Counted from the first letter of the stretch, positions 18,220 to 28,459 are shown. The stretch: DNA of 44,662 nucleotides from Paracoccaceae bacterium (GCA_027492585.1 JAPUEK010000085.1:1-44662); one strand, 5' to 3'. Notes: generated by a model from the sequence alone, not told the origin. A program made the numbers and translations.

Positions 18220-18732
18220 TCAGACGTGGAGGAAGACCGCCTCCACATCCTTGCCGGTATCGCGGGAGCTTTCGGCCCGTCCTCCGGGGTTGAAGCCGGT
18301 ATACCAGCCCGCGAGCGAGCGCCATTCGATGCCGATGCCCGGCCAGGGGTCATAGACCTTGACCTCATAGCCCTTGGCATCGTCGCCGCGCAGCCCGGCG
18401 ATCACCACGATATGACTTTTGCCGTTGGTCCAGAGCGGCCCCCAGCTTTGCAGCCAGGTTTGCAGCCCCTGGATGGAGGGGGACATCGGCGGCACCGGCT
18501 TCAGCCCGAGCCGGCGGGCCAGCGGCAGGATCTGCGGGTTCTGGATGCCGTTGTTGGCCTTGTAGAGGTCGATGGTTTCCCTGTCGATCGCGCTGCACTG
18601 GTTGAGGCCGAGCATCGACATGTTGCGGCGGTTGTTTTCGGCCCAGTAGAGCAGCATCATCGCCGAGGCAAACCAGCAGGCCATGTCCTTGTTCTGGGTG
18701 ATGAGGGACATGCCGGGAACTTCATATTGCAT
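18220..18732 (-). CDS. Papain-like cysteine protease (AvrRpt2/C70 type)
   Basis: A 170-residue compact protein without signal peptide. The pattern V-P-x-M-S-L-I-T-Q-N-K-D-M-A-C-W-F-A-S-A gives an oxyanion-hole glutamine and a catalytic cysteine (about C19). SHIVVIAGL supplies the histidine (in 'GPLWTNGKSH'), and YDPWPG the third residue, matching the papain-like C70/AvrRpt2 group. ATG 18732 was chosen because GGAG precedes it by about 9 nt; reading further upstream adds a non-conserved tail. Relatives include type III and type VI effectors and stand-alone bacterial proteins. No secretion genes or immunity gene lie next to it, so the role is unknown. Confidence 0.78.
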   Translation of the reverse strand: MQYEVPGMSLITQNKDMACWFASAMMLLYWAENNRRNMSMLGLNQCSAIDRETIDLYKANNGIQNPQILPLARRLGLKPVPPMSPSIQGLQTWLQSWGPLWTNGKSHIVVIAGLRGDDAKGYEVKVYDPWPGIGIEWRSLAGWYTGFNPGGRAESSRDTGKDVEAVFLHV

Positions 18733-18967
18733 GGAGGCTCTCCGAAATGGGATGGCGGAAAAATGTGTCGGGAATGGGAGGACTCTCCTCCCGCCTCCAG
18801 AGTCTGTCAACTGTCGGGTGAGTGGGGGGCCGCGGGTGCGCGCTGCACCCCATTGCAGGCCCCGGAGGGGGGGGCCCCCCGGACCTCCCCGCGGGATGCG
18901 TTCCGACAGAAAATGGGGGCAGGGAGCCCCGTGCGGGGCGCCGGTCCGGGCTGGAGGCCGAGCGATC
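18733..18967. other. Intergenic region with a G8C6 palindrome
   Basis: 235 bp between the start of the cysteine protease gene and the end of the acylase gene, both on the minus strand. The main structure is a run of eight G followed by six C (18867-18880), flanked by CCGGA on the left and GGACCTCC on the right, able to form a very GC-rich hairpin and perhaps limiting read-through from the acylase gene. No T-run follows. No ORF is convincing here. Confidence 0.4.
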
Positions 18968-21451
18968 CTAGGGGGCCGGAGGGGCCGCCGCCGGGGTCAG
19001 GTGGGTGATCCCGACCGCCGCAGCCCGCGCCAGATCGGCATCGAGCGACATGGGGATGTATTCGCCGCGCCGCCACAGTTCCGACAGATCGTCGTAGAAG
19101 CGCGAAAGCGGATGGCCCGATTGCCCGGTCGAGATGATGAAGACCGAGGAATCCGGGTCGGCGAAATCATAGACCCCGCGATAGGCGCCGGCATGGACGT
19201 TGAGGTAGGGATTAGGTCCGGTGCCTTTGGTGCGGCCCCGCATCAGCGTCGTGTCCCCGCCCGAGGTCGATTGCCGGATGTTGACGAAATAGCGCAGCAC
19301 CGGCACGTCGCCCAGCACCGGATGATCCTGCGCCGCCTGATGGGCATCGCCCCAGCGCCAGCTTTCGACATTCGGCCCGTAGGTTTCGGAGAGCGACAGC
19401 AGCGCCTCGTCCAGGGCGATCCGCGCGATGTCGGAGCAGGTTTCCACCGCGGCCGACTGGATCACGTCGCACCAGACCGAGGCGCCGCCGACATTGCGGT
19501 AGACGCGCTCGATGAAATCGGGCTCGGGATGGGTGAACTTGTCGGCGAGGGGGCCGATCTCGTCCCGCGTCAGCCGGTCCTGAAGCGCGCGCAGCCAGGC
19601 TTCGGCGATCAGGGGCTCGGGCAGATGCTCGTTCATCTCGCCGTTCCATTCGGCCAGAAGGCCGAGCGCCTTCTGCCGCATCCGCTCGGGCGTGCCTTCG
19701 GGGGCGGGTTCGCCGGTGAACCACAGATCGGCGCCGATCAGCGGCAGCAGGCTGCGGGCGGTGGGGGAGACCGTATCGAGCTGCGCCTCGATGAAGCTGT
19801 CGCGGGTATGGACGCCGCGGGTCTTCATCAGCGCCAGCCACCGCTGGATGCGCTGCGTATCGCCCCAGTCGAAGCTGACATGCAGCGGGAAGGGGCGGTC
19901 CACCGTCTTGTTGTTGGTGTTGCCGAGGATGCCGCTTTCGGGGTTCACGAAGCGCGGATTGTCCTTATAGGGCAGCATCCCGGTCCAGCGGTTCTTGCCC
20001 TCCCATCCCGGCGCGGGCATCCGGCCCTTGGTGCGGTGGCTCGGGTCGCGGGCGGGCATGGCGCCGATGGTCTGGAGCGCGATGCCTTTTTCATCGGCCA
20101 GCATCAGGTTCTGCGAGGGCGCGACGAAATGGCGCCCGGCTTCGATCGCCTCGTCGACCGAGGCCGAGGTCATCAGCCGGATCGCCCCGGTCATCGAGGT
20201 ATCCGCCCCCGAAAGCGCCGTCCATTCGAGCGCGGCCACATGCCCTGCGGGCGTGACGGAGGCGAGGTCGTAATGGGTGCCGGGCAGGATCGGCCCGCTT
20301 TCGGACCAGCGTTGCGTGATGGTGATCGGCTCCGCATCCTTGATGGTGATGATGGTGCGGCGGGTGGTGAAGGGCTTCGGCCCCTCGGGCGTCAGATATT
20401 CCTCGGGGTTGGCGGGGTTCACCCGCTCGATCACCACATCCTGATCGTCGAGATAGGAGGAGGTGAGCCCCCAGCCGAGCTTGTCGGACCGCCCGACCAG
20501 CACCAGCGGCATCCCCGGAATCGTACCGCCGATCACCCCGCCGGAGGGCAGCTCCAGCCGCGCGAGATACCAGATCGCGGGGGCGGTCAGGCCGAGATGG
20601 GGGTCGTTGGCCAGAAGGCTGCCCCCGGCGGCAGAGCGCCCCGGCATCGCCGCCCAGGCATTGGAGGCGCCGGCGAAGGGCGCCGAATGGAAGGGTGAGA
20701 GCGGATCGTCGATATAGGCCATCTGCTCGCGGGCGGGCTGCGGGAAATCGCCGGGCATCAGGCTCGCGTAATCGGGCAGGGCGGCTACGCCCTTCGAGCT
20801 GTCGTCGGGCAGGAGATCGGCGAGACGCGCCGGCGGCAGGATCAGCGAGAGTTCCGCCCGCTGCACCTCCGTCTCCAGATGGAAGGAGAGCTGGAGCGCC
20901 ATCAGCTTGATGATGGCGATGCTGTCGGCGGGCGACCAGGCGGCGATCTCGTTGGAGAAGAAGAAGAACTCCGGTGCGCCCCGGCCCCGCGCCCCGGCAT
21001 TGACCTGTTCGATCCAGGCATTGACCCCGGCCGAATAGGCTTCGAGCGCGGCCTTGGTGCGGTCGTCCTGCACCGCCACCGATTGCTGGGCCAGCGTGTA
21101 GATGTCGAGCCGGCGCAGCAGTTCGTCGATCTTCACCGTCCGCGTCCCGAAGATCTCCGACAGCCGCCCCTGCGCGGTGCGCCGCAGCATCGTCATCTGC
21201 CAGAGCCGGTCCTGGGCATGGACGAAGCCGAGCGCATAGAAGACATCCGCCTCGGTCTTGCCGAAGATATGCGGCACGTTGGCATTGTTCCGCACGATCT
21301 CCACCGGGGCGGAAATGCCGTCGAGCGTGAAAGTTTCGTTGTAATCCGGCAGCGACCGGCTCAGCACATAATAGGCCAGCCCGAGACCGAGCACCCCCAG
21401 AACGATCAGCGCCGTCAGGGCGCGCAGGAGCCAGCGGAAGGCGAGGATCAT
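18968..21451 (-). CDS. Penicillin acylase family amidase, membrane-anchored
   Basis: An 827-residue Ntn-hydrolase precursor. One N-terminal membrane segment (about residues 8-30) exports it to the periplasm. The alpha-subunit-like region contains VPHIFGKTEADVFYALGFVHAQDRLWQM, split here as VPHIFGKTEADVFYALG and FVHAQDRLWQM. The autocatalytic cleavage site lies before the nucleophile Ser263 in GASNAWAAMPGRS, and NDPHLGLTAPAIWYLARLE follows. Family members cleave side-chain amides of beta-lactams, acyl-homoserine lactones or N-acyl amino acids; the natural substrate cannot be read from sequence. Quorum quenching is possible but unproven. It is divergent from the dehydrogenase gene. Confidence 0.9.
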   Translation of the reverse strand: MILAFRWLLRALTALIVLGVLGLGLAYYVLSRSLPDYNETFTLDGISAPVEIVRNNANVPHIFGKTEADVFYALGFVHAQDRLWQMTMLRRTAQGRLSEIFGTRTVKIDELLRRLDIYTLAQQSVAVQDDRTKAALEAYSAGVNAWIEQVNAGARGRGAPEFFFFSNEIAAWSPADSIAIIKLMALQLSFHLETEVQRAELSLILPPARLADLLPDDSSKGVAALPDYASLMPGDFPQPAREQMAYIDDPLSPFHSAPFAGASNAWAAMPGRSAAGGSLLANDPHLGLTAPAIWYLARLELPSGGVIGGTIPGMPLVLVGRSDKLGWGLTSSYLDDQDVVIERVNPANPEEYLTPEGPKPFTTRRTIITIKDAEPITITQRWSESGPILPGTHYDLASVTPAGHVAALEWTALSGADTSMTGAIRLMTSASVDEAIEAGRHFVAPSQNLMLADEKGIALQTIGAMPARDPSHRTKGRMPAPGWEGKNRWTGMLPYKDNPRFVNPESGILGNTNNKTVDRPFPLHVSFDWGDTQRIQRWLALMKTRGVHTRDSFIEAQLDTVSPTARSLLPLIGADLWFTGEPAPEGTPERMRQKALGLLAEWNGEMNEHLPEPLIAEAWLRALQDRLTRDEIGPLADKFTHPEPDFIERVYRNVGGASVWCDVIQSAAVETCSDIARIALDEALLSLSETYGPNVESWRWGDAHQAAQDHPVLGDVPVLRYFVNIRQSTSGGDTTLMRGRTKGTGPNPYLNVHAGAYRGVYDFADPDSSVFIISTGQSGHPLSRFYDDLSELWRRGEYIPMSLDADLARAAAVGITHLTPAAAPPAP

Positions 21452-21568
21452 CGGGACGGTCCTTTGGGCAGCAGCAGTTGACGCAGCGGGCGTTCTGCCT
21501 TCCTAGTCCAAACCCGAAGCAGCGGCAATTGGCCGGGCAGGATGCAGGCGGCGACAGGAGCGGGCGAC

Positions 21569-22432
21569 ATGGCGAAACTGGCATTTCTCGGCCTTGGGGT
21601 GATGGGCTTTCCGATGGCGGGGCATCTGGCCGCCAAGGGCCATGAGGTGACGGTCTACAACCGCAGCCCGGCCAAGGCGGCCGCCTGGGTGGCAAGGCAT
21701 GGCGGCACGGCGGCTGCCGCCCCGGCCGAAGCGGCGGCGGGGGCGGAACTGGTCATGGCCTGCGTCGGCAATGACGACGACCTGCGCTCGGTCTGCCTCG
21801 GGCCGGAGGGTGCCTTTGCCGGCATGGCGAAAGGCGCTGTCTTCGTCGATCACACCACGGTTTCGGCGCAGGTGACGCGGGAACTCGCCGCAGTCGCCGC
21901 GGGGCAGGGGCTGGGCTTCGTCGATGCGCCGGTCTCGGGCGGGCAGGCGGGGGCGGAGAATGGCGTTCTCTCCATCATGTGCGGGGGCGCGCAGGGCGAT
22001 TACGACCGGGCGGAGCCGGTGATGGCCGCCTATGCCCGCATCTGCCGCCGTCTTGGCGACAGCGGCGCGGGCCAACTCGCCAAGATGATGAACCAGATCT
22101 GCATCGCGGGGCTGATGCAGGGTCTGTCCGAGGCCCTGGCCTTCGGCGAGAAGGCCGGGCTGGATGGCGCGGCCGTGGTCGAGGTGATCGCGCAGGGCGC
22201 GGCCGGCTCCTGGCAGATGGTCAATCGCCACAAGACCATGCTCGAAGACCGCTTCGACTTCGGTTTCGCCGTGGACTGGATGCGGAAGGACCTCGGCATC
22301 TGCCTCGATACCGCCGACCAGATCGGCGCAAGGCTGCCGCTGACCGCCCTTGTCGATCAGTTCTACAAGGATGTGCAACTGATGGGGGGCGGGCGGAACG
22401 ACACCTCAAGCCTGATCCGCCGCCTGCGGTAG
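21569..22432 (+). CDS. NAD(P)-dependent beta-hydroxyacid dehydrogenase
   Basis: A 287-residue enzyme of the 3-hydroxyisobutyrate/6-phosphogluconate dehydrogenase superfamily. The Rossmann motif is FLGLGVMGFPMAGHL, followed by VYNRSPAKA, where N-R after the second strand favours NADP(H). The substrate motif is FVDAPVSGGQAGAENG, and the catalytic lysine lies in GAGQLAKMMNQI. ATG 21569 follows AGGAG by 9 nt; an in-frame ATG at 21542 would add nine non-conserved residues. Glyoxylate/succinic-semialdehyde reductase or hydroxyisobutyrate dehydrogenase are both possible. Confidence 0.9.
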   Translation: MAKLAFLGLGVMGFPMAGHLAAKGHEVTVYNRSPAKAAAWVARHGGTAAAAPAEAAAGAELVMACVGNDDDLRSVCLGPEGAFAGMAKGAVFVDHTTVSAQVTRELAAVAAGQGLGFVDAPVSGGQAGAENGVLSIMCGGAQGDYDRAEPVMAAYARICRRLGDSGAGQLAKMMNQICIAGLMQGLSEALAFGEKAGLDGAAVVEVIAQGAAGSWQMVNRHKTMLEDRFDFGFAVDWMRKDLGICLDTADQIGARLPLTALVDQFYKDVQLMGGGRNDTSSLIRRLR

Positions 22433-22439
22433 GGGGGCA

Positions 22440-22460
22440 GGATGGGCAGATTGCCCATCC
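22440..22460. terminator. Stem-loop between convergent genes
   Basis: GGATGGGCA, a 3-base loop, then TGCCCATCC: a perfect 9-bp stem between the stops of the dehydrogenase (22432) and the SYLF lipoprotein (22466). It could act in both directions. There is no T-tract on either side, so classical intrinsic termination is uncertain. Confidence 0.5.
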
Positions 22461-22465
22461 CGGCC

Positions 22466-23032
22466 TTACGGAATGATCCGGCTGTATTTCACGCCCGACA
22501 GCGTTGCCCCGGCGATCAGCCCCTGCTGGCCGAAGACCAGACCGATCACCGGGTCAAGCTCTGTGGTGTCCTTGCCGAGGCTCGCCCCCTGCTCGGGCGT
22601 CGCATAGCGCACATCCGCCCCCGCCGCCCAGCCCGAAGACCGCCTGAAGTCCGAAAGCGCCTTGTCGGTCATGAAGAACAGGGCATGGGCATATTGCTGC
22701 GCCCCGATCTGCAATCCGAAGGTCGCCCGCGCCGCCGAATAGTAATCGACCGTGGCGCCGTTGATCCGCAACGCCCCGCGCCCATAGCCGCCGCCGATGC
22801 CGAAGCCCGCCTCGGTGACCAGCGGCATGTAGAGCACGCCATAGGCGCGCGAGGCCAGATCCTGCGTGCCGGGATAGCGCGAGAAGAGATAGTCGCGCGT
22901 CGCATCCACCCGCGCGTCGATCTGCGCCGCCCCGCGCGAGCCGACACCGTTGCCGGTGATCCCGCCATCGCAGGCCGCCAGCAGAAGTCCCGCCGCACCG
23001 GAGCCGAGGAAAACCCGTCTCGAAATCGTCAT
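22466..23032 (-). CDS. Tat-exported SYLF/YSC84-domain lipoprotein
   Basis: A 188-residue protein whose N-terminus, MTISRRVFLGSGAAGLLLAAC, split as MTISRRVFLG and SGAAGLLLAAC, carries both a twin-arginine motif (SRRVFL) and a lipobox (LLAAC, lipid on C21). The rest is a SYLF (YSC84-related) domain: YGVLYMPLVTEAGFGIGGGYG, split as YGVLYMPLV and TEAGFGIGGGYG, then YYSAARATFGLQIGAQQY and a C-terminal GLIAGATLSGVKYSRI. Eukaryotic SYLF domains bind phosphoinositides; the bacterial role is unknown, probably an envelope lipid-binding lipoprotein. It is convergent with the dehydrogenase gene. Confidence 0.87.
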   Translation of the reverse strand: MTISRRVFLGSGAAGLLLAACDGGITGNGVGSRGAAQIDARVDATRDYLFSRYPGTQDLASRAYGVLYMPLVTEAGFGIGGGYGRGALRINGATVDYYSAARATFGLQIGAQQYAHALFFMTDKALSDFRRSSGWAAGADVRYATPEQGASLGKDTTELDPVIGLVFGQQGLIAGATLSGVKYSRIIP

Positions 23033-23160
23033 CTCTGTCCTGCCCTTGCCAATCCGGCTTCAACCGGGGCTCTGAAACGGCCCCGCGACCGGAATCCTAA
23101 CCGCTTTTCCGCGCGCTGTCATCGGGGCAGAGCCCGCTCGGCAAAGCCCCGCCGTCCGAT

Positions 23161-23202
23161 TTCATCTTGCCTCAAATATCCCCGCCGGAGGCTTCCCCGG
23201 CC
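23161..23202 (-). repeat. Dispersed repeat, half copy E
   Basis: Only the left half of the dispersed nested palindrome is present (TTCATCTTGCCTCAAATATC then CCCGCCGGAGGCTTCCCCGG on the plus strand). The sequence departs from the family right after the ATGAAA of the core. It lies between the SYLF lipoprotein start and the hemB end, both on the minus strand, so it is not in a convergent gap. It shows the element can be truncated at the core. Confidence 0.75.
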
Positions 23203-23211
23203 AAAGCTCCG

Positions 23212-23241
23212 CGCCCGTTTCACGCCCGTTTCACGCCCGTG

Positions 23242-23244
<3 letters not shown>
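23212..23244. repeat. 11-bp tandem repeat at the hemB 3' end
   Basis: Three head-to-tail units of CGCCCGTTTCA (23212, 23223, and CGCCCGTGTCA at 23234). The hemB stop codon (TCA on this strand, 23242-23244) lies in the last unit. The array is probably a replication-slippage product. Confidence 0.7.
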
Positions 23245-24360
<1,116 letters not shown>

Positions 24361-24366
24361 TCAGGG

Positions 24367-24891
24367 TTGGATTGGTATAAGGTCATATTCGAGCTGATCG
24401 ACATGCGATCCTTCTCGAACCTGTGGTATTGGATCATGCTTGCCGTGCTCTGGTCCACGGCCAGCCATTGGGTGATCGGCGTGCCGTTCGACATGATCAG
24501 CCGCGCGCGCCGGCAGGGCGGGCAGGTGCAGGCCGATCTCGAAACGCTGGTGCGGATCAATGTGGAGCGGATGCTCTACATCTCGCGGTCCGCCGGGATC
24601 TGGCTCATCGGATTGGTGGCTTTCCTGCTGACGGTGCTGATCGTGCTCGGCTTTTACTACAATGTCGAATTCGCGCAGGCGCTGCTGTTCCTTCTCGGGC
24701 CGGTGACGATCCTGATGCTGCTGTCGCTGCGGACGGCGGTGAAGATCGAGGCGGGCGAGAACAATGGCGAGGCGCTGCACCGCCGGCTCTTCCGTCACAG
24801 GATCTCGACGCAATTCCTTGGCATGGTTGCGATTTTCGTCACTTCCCTTTTCGGGATGTGGCAGAATATGCATCTCGGCGTTCTGGGTTGA
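24367..24891 (+). CDS. Four-TM membrane protein, 'component of SufBCD complex' family
   Basis: A membrane protein with four hydrophobic segments (LWYWIMLAVLWSTASHWVIG; WLIGLVAFLLTVLIVLGFYY; ALLFLLGPVTILMLLSL; FLGMVAIFVTSLFGMW). I recognise the N-terminal LDWYKVIFELIDMRSFSNLW pattern from Rhodobacteraceae proteins annotated as a SufBCD complex component, but no suf genes are here and that name has weak support. TTG 24367 gives the expected N-terminus (174 residues). ATG 24307 or ATG 24403 are alternatives. It ends 2 bp before mfd, so the two are co-transcribed. Confidence 0.75.
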   Translation: MDWYKVIFELIDMRSFSNLWYWIMLAVLWSTASHWVIGVPFDMISRARRQGGQVQADLETLVRINVERMLYISRSAGIWLIGLVAFLLTVLIVLGFYYNVEFAQALLFLLGPVTILMLLSLRTAVKIEAGENNGEALHRRLFRHRISTQFLGMVAIFVTSLFGMWQNMHLGVLG

Positions 24892-24893
24892 CC

Positions 24894-27800
24894 ATGACGG
24901 GCGCGCGCATCGTTCTGGGCGGCGCGCCCGAAGGCTATGACGCCCGGCTGCTGGCGCGGGAGCTGGAAAAGGGTGCGCCCGTCATCCATGTCGCGCGCGA
25001 CGACAAGCGGATGGAGGCGATGCGCGCCGCCCTTCAGGTCATGGCTCCGGGGGCGGTGGTGCTGGAACTGCCGGCCTGGGATTGCCTGCCCTATGACCGC
25101 ATCTCCCCCAATCCCGAGATTTCGGCGCGGCGGATGGCGACGCTCGCCACGCTTTCGGCGGGGCTCCGCGGGGCTTTCATCCTCCTGACGACGATGAGTG
25201 CGGCGACCCAGAAGCTGCCCGCGCGCGAGGTGCTGCGGCAGGCCTCCTTCGCCGCGCGGGTCGGTGACCGGGTGGATGAGGCGCAGCTGCGCGGCTTTTT
25301 GGCGCGGATGGGGTTTTCGCCGGTCTCCACCGTCTCCGAGCCCGGCGATTTCGCCATTCGCGGCGGCATCGTGGACATCTATCCGCCGGGGGATGGCGGG
25401 CCGGTGCGGCTCGACTTCTTCGGGGATGTTCTGGACGGGGCGCGGCGCTTTGACCCGGTGACGCAGCGCACCACCGAAAAGCTGCAAGCCGTTGAATTCG
25501 CGCCCATGTCGGAGATCATTCTGGATGAGGCGGCCATCACCCGCTTCCGTCAGACCTACCGGGCGGAATTCGGCGCGGCCGGCTCCGAGGACCCGCTCTA
25601 CGAGGCGGTCTCGGCGGGCCGCAAGCATCAGGGGATGGAGCATTGGCTGCCGTGGTTCCATGCCCGGATGGAGACGCTTTTCGACTATCTTCCCGACGCT
25701 TCGGTGATGCTGGACGATCAGCTGACCGCCGCGCGCCTGACCCGCTGGGAGGGGATCGCCGATCAATATGACGCCCGCCGCGAGGCCATGGCGCAGAAGG
25801 GCCGGCTGGAAACCGTCTACAAGCCCTGCGCGCCGGAGCTGCTCTATCTGGACGATGCCGCCTGGGAAGCGGCGATTGCGGATCACCGCGTGATCCAGCT
25901 TTCGCCGCTGGCGCAGGCGCCGGGGCCGGGGGTGCTGGACGCGCAGGGGCGCATCGGCCGCAATTTCGCGCCGGAACGGCAACAGGAAAATGTCAGCCTT
26001 TTCGGTGCCTTGGCGGATCATCTTCGTCTTCTTCTCAAAGACGGGCAGGTGGTCATCGCCTCCTGGTCCGAAGGCGCGCGGGAACGGCTGAAGGGTCTGC
26101 TCGAAGATCAGAAGATCGGAAATGCGCGCGAGATCAGGGATTTCCGCGAGGTTCCCGAAGGCCGTGGCAATCTCTTCCTGATGGTCTGGGCCTTGGAGGC
26201 GGGTTTCACCGCGCCGGGTCTGGCGGTGATTTCCGAACAGGATGTTCTGGGCGACCGGCTGGTCGCCAAGCCGCGCCGCAAGCGCAAGGCCGACAACTTC
26301 CTGCGCGAGGTCGATACCCTCACCCCCGGCGATCTCGTCGTGCATGTGGAACACGGGGTCGGGCGCTATCTGGGGCTGGAGACGATCACCGCCCTCGGCG
26401 CGCCCCATGCCTGCGTCGCGCTCGAATATGCGGAAAACGCAAAGCTTTACCTGCCGGTGGAGAATATCGAGCTTCTCAGCCGCTATGGCCATGAGGAGGG
26501 TCTGCTCGACCGGCTCGGCGGCGGGGCCTGGCAGGCGAAGAAGGCGAAACTCAAGGAACGCATCCGCGAGATCGCCGACAAGCTGATGCGGGTCGCGGCG
26601 GAACGGGCGCTGCGCCATGCGCCGATCCTGGAGGCGCCGCATTCGATCTGGGAGGCCTTCGCCGCCCGCTTCCCCTATCAGGAGACCGAGGACCAGCTTT
26701 CTGCGATTGCCGATGTGGTGGCGGATCTGGAAAAAGGCTCGCCGATGGACCGGCTGGTGGTCGGCGATGTCGGCTTCGGCAAGACCGAGGTGGCGATGCG
26801 CGCGGCCTTTGTTGCAGCACTCTCGGGGATGCAGGTGGCGGTGATCTGCCCGACGACGCTGCTGGCGCGTCAGCATTACCGCAGCTTTGCCGAGCGTTTC
26901 CGTGGCTTTCCGATCAATGTGCGGCCGCTGTCGCGCTTCGTTTCCGCCAAGGAGGCCACCGCCACCCGCGCCGCCATGTCCGACGGCACGGTGGATATCG
27001 TCGTCGGCACCCATGCGCTTCTTGCCAAGGGGGTGCGGTTCAAGAACCTCGGGCTCCTCGTGATCGACGAGGAGCAGCATTTCGGCGTCGGCCACAAGGA
27101 GCGCCTGAAGGAGATGCGGTCCGAGGTTCACGTCCTGACCCTGACCGCGACCCCGATCCCGCGCACGCTGCAACTCTCGTTGACCGGGGTGCGGGACCTG
27201 TCGATCATCGCCACCCCGCCGGTGGATCGCCTGGCGATCCGCACCTATGTTTCGGAATTCGACCCGGTGACCCTGCGCGAGGCGCTTTTGCGCGAACATT
27301 ACCGGGGCGGGCAGAGCTTTTTCGTCGTGCCGCGCATTTCCGATCTTCCGGATATCGAGGATTTCCTGAAAACCCATGTGCCGGAGGTGAGTTTCGTGAT
27401 CGCCCATGGCCAGTTGGCGGCGGGCGATCTCGACGAGCGGATGAACGAATTCTACGACGGCAAGTTCGACGTGCTGATCGCCACCTCCATCGTGGAATCG
27501 GGCCTCGACATTCCGACGGCCAACACCATGATCGTGCATCGGGCGGATATGTTCGGCCTGAGCCAGCTTTACCAGATCCGCGGGCGGGTCGGGCGCTCGA
27601 AGACCCGCGCCTATTGCTACCTGACGACCAAGCCGCGCAGCCCGCTGACCCCGCAGGCGACCAAGCGGCTGCGGCTTCTGGGCAGCCTCGACAATCTCGG
27701 GGCGGGATTCAACCTTGCCTCCCATGACCTCGATCTGCGCGGGGCGGGGAACCTTCTGGGCGAGGAGCAATCCGGCCATATCAAGGAGGTCGGCTACGAG

Positions 27801-28337
27801 CTTTACCAGCAGATGCTGGAAGAGACGATCGCCAAGATCAAATCGGGCGAGTTGCAGGGGTTGAGTTCGGTCGATGACCAGTGGTCGCCGCAGATCAACC
27901 TCGGCGTGCCGGTGATGATCCCGGAAAGCTACATCCCCGATCTGGACATCCGGCTGGGGCTTTACCGGCGGCTGTCGTCGCTGGCGACCAAGGTGGAGCT
28001 GGAAGGCTTCGCCGCCGAGATGATCGACCGCTTCGGCCCGCTGCCGAAGGAGGTGAACACGCTGATGCTGATCGTCCGCATCAAGTCGATGTGCAAGCGC
28101 GCGGGGATTTCGCGGATCGACGCGGGCGCCAAGGGGGCGACAGTGCAGTTCCACAACGACAAATTCGCCAATCCAGCGGGGCTGGTGGAGTTCCTGAAGG
28201 CGCAGGGACCGGCGGCGAAGGTGCAGGGCAACAAGATCGTGCTTCTGGGCGAGATGAAGTCGGAGGCCGACCGCATCAAGGGCGCCTTCGCCATCGCCCG
28301 TGATCTGGCCGAGAAGGTGGTGAAGCCGAAGGGGTAG
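24894..28337 (+). CDS. mfd: Transcription-repair coupling factor Mfd
   Basis: A 1147-residue ATP-dependent translocase that removes RNA polymerase stalled at DNA damage and recruits UvrA. In order: the UvrB-like N-terminal module (LPAWDCLPYDRISPNPEISA), the CarD-like RNA polymerase-interacting domain (TPGDLVVHVEHGVGRYLGLE), and the RecG-like helicase core with Walker A GDVGFGKTEVAMRAAF, the DEEQ box VIDEEQHFG, TATPIPRTL, SIVESGLDIP and QIRGRVGRS. A C-terminal TRCF domain ends the protein. The length matches the E. coli enzyme. ATG 24894 follows the preceding stop by 2 bp. A hairpin with T-run lies 36 bp downstream. Confidence 0.97.
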   Translation: MTGARIVLGGAPEGYDARLLARELEKGAPVIHVARDDKRMEAMRAALQVMAPGAVVLELPAWDCLPYDRISPNPEISARRMATLATLSAGLRGAFILLTTMSAATQKLPAREVLRQASFAARVGDRVDEAQLRGFLARMGFSPVSTVSEPGDFAIRGGIVDIYPPGDGGPVRLDFFGDVLDGARRFDPVTQRTTEKLQAVEFAPMSEIILDEAAITRFRQTYRAEFGAAGSEDPLYEAVSAGRKHQGMEHWLPWFHARMETLFDYLPDASVMLDDQLTAARLTRWEGIADQYDARREAMAQKGRLETVYKPCAPELLYLDDAAWEAAIADHRVIQLSPLAQAPGPGVLDAQGRIGRNFAPERQQENVSLFGALADHLRLLLKDGQVVIASWSEGARERLKGLLEDQKIGNAREIRDFREVPEGRGNLFLMVWALEAGFTAPGLAVISEQDVLGDRLVAKPRRKRKADNFLREVDTLTPGDLVVHVEHGVGRYLGLETITALGAPHACVALEYAENAKLYLPVENIELLSRYGHEEGLLDRLGGGAWQAKKAKLKERIREIADKLMRVAAERALRHAPILEAPHSIWEAFAARFPYQETEDQLSAIADVVADLEKGSPMDRLVVGDVGFGKTEVAMRAAFVAALSGMQVAVICPTTLLARQHYRSFAERFRGFPINVRPLSRFVSAKEATATRAAMSDGTVDIVVGTHALLAKGVRFKNLGLLVIDEEQHFGVGHKERLKEMRSEVHVLTLTATPIPRTLQLSLTGVRDLSIIATPPVDRLAIRTYVSEFDPVTLREALLREHYRGGQSFFVVPRISDLPDIEDFLKTHVPEVSFVIAHGQLAAGDLDERMNEFYDGKFDVLIATSIVESGLDIPTANTMIVHRADMFGLSQLYQIRGRVGRSKTRAYCYLTTKPRSPLTPQATKRLRLLGSLDNLGAGFNLASHDLDLRGAGNLLGEEQSGHIKEVGYELYQQMLEETIAKIKSGELQGLSSVDDQWSPQINLGVPVMIPESYIPDLDIRLGLYRRLSSLATKVELEGFAAEMIDRFGPLPKEVNTLMLIVRIKSMCKRAGISRIDAGAKGATVQFHNDKFANPAGLVEFLKAQGPAAKVQGNKIVLLGEMKSEADRIKGAFAIARDLAEKVVKPKG

Positions 28338-28373
28338 GGGTTGTCATCCCCGACCCGAGATCGGGCGGATCAG

Positions 28374-28394
28374 AAAACGCATTGCGTTTTCCCG
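28374..28394 (+). terminator. Intrinsic terminator after mfd
   Basis: AAAACGC, a 3-base loop ATT, then GCGTTTT: a perfect 7-bp stem ending in a T-run, 36 bp after the mfd stop. The A-run/T-run pairing means it could also work on the opposite strand. Confidence 0.65.
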
Positions 28395-28459
28395 CCCGTG
28401 TGGGGACGGTTTCGCTGGACCACTTGCCCCGAACGTCCACAAAGGCAGGCGCCCGCCCC

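Noticed and set aside
24795-28154. 1119-codon antisense frame over mfd
   Set aside because: Mirror frame of a clearly conserved gene; low-complexity charged composition and no motifs.
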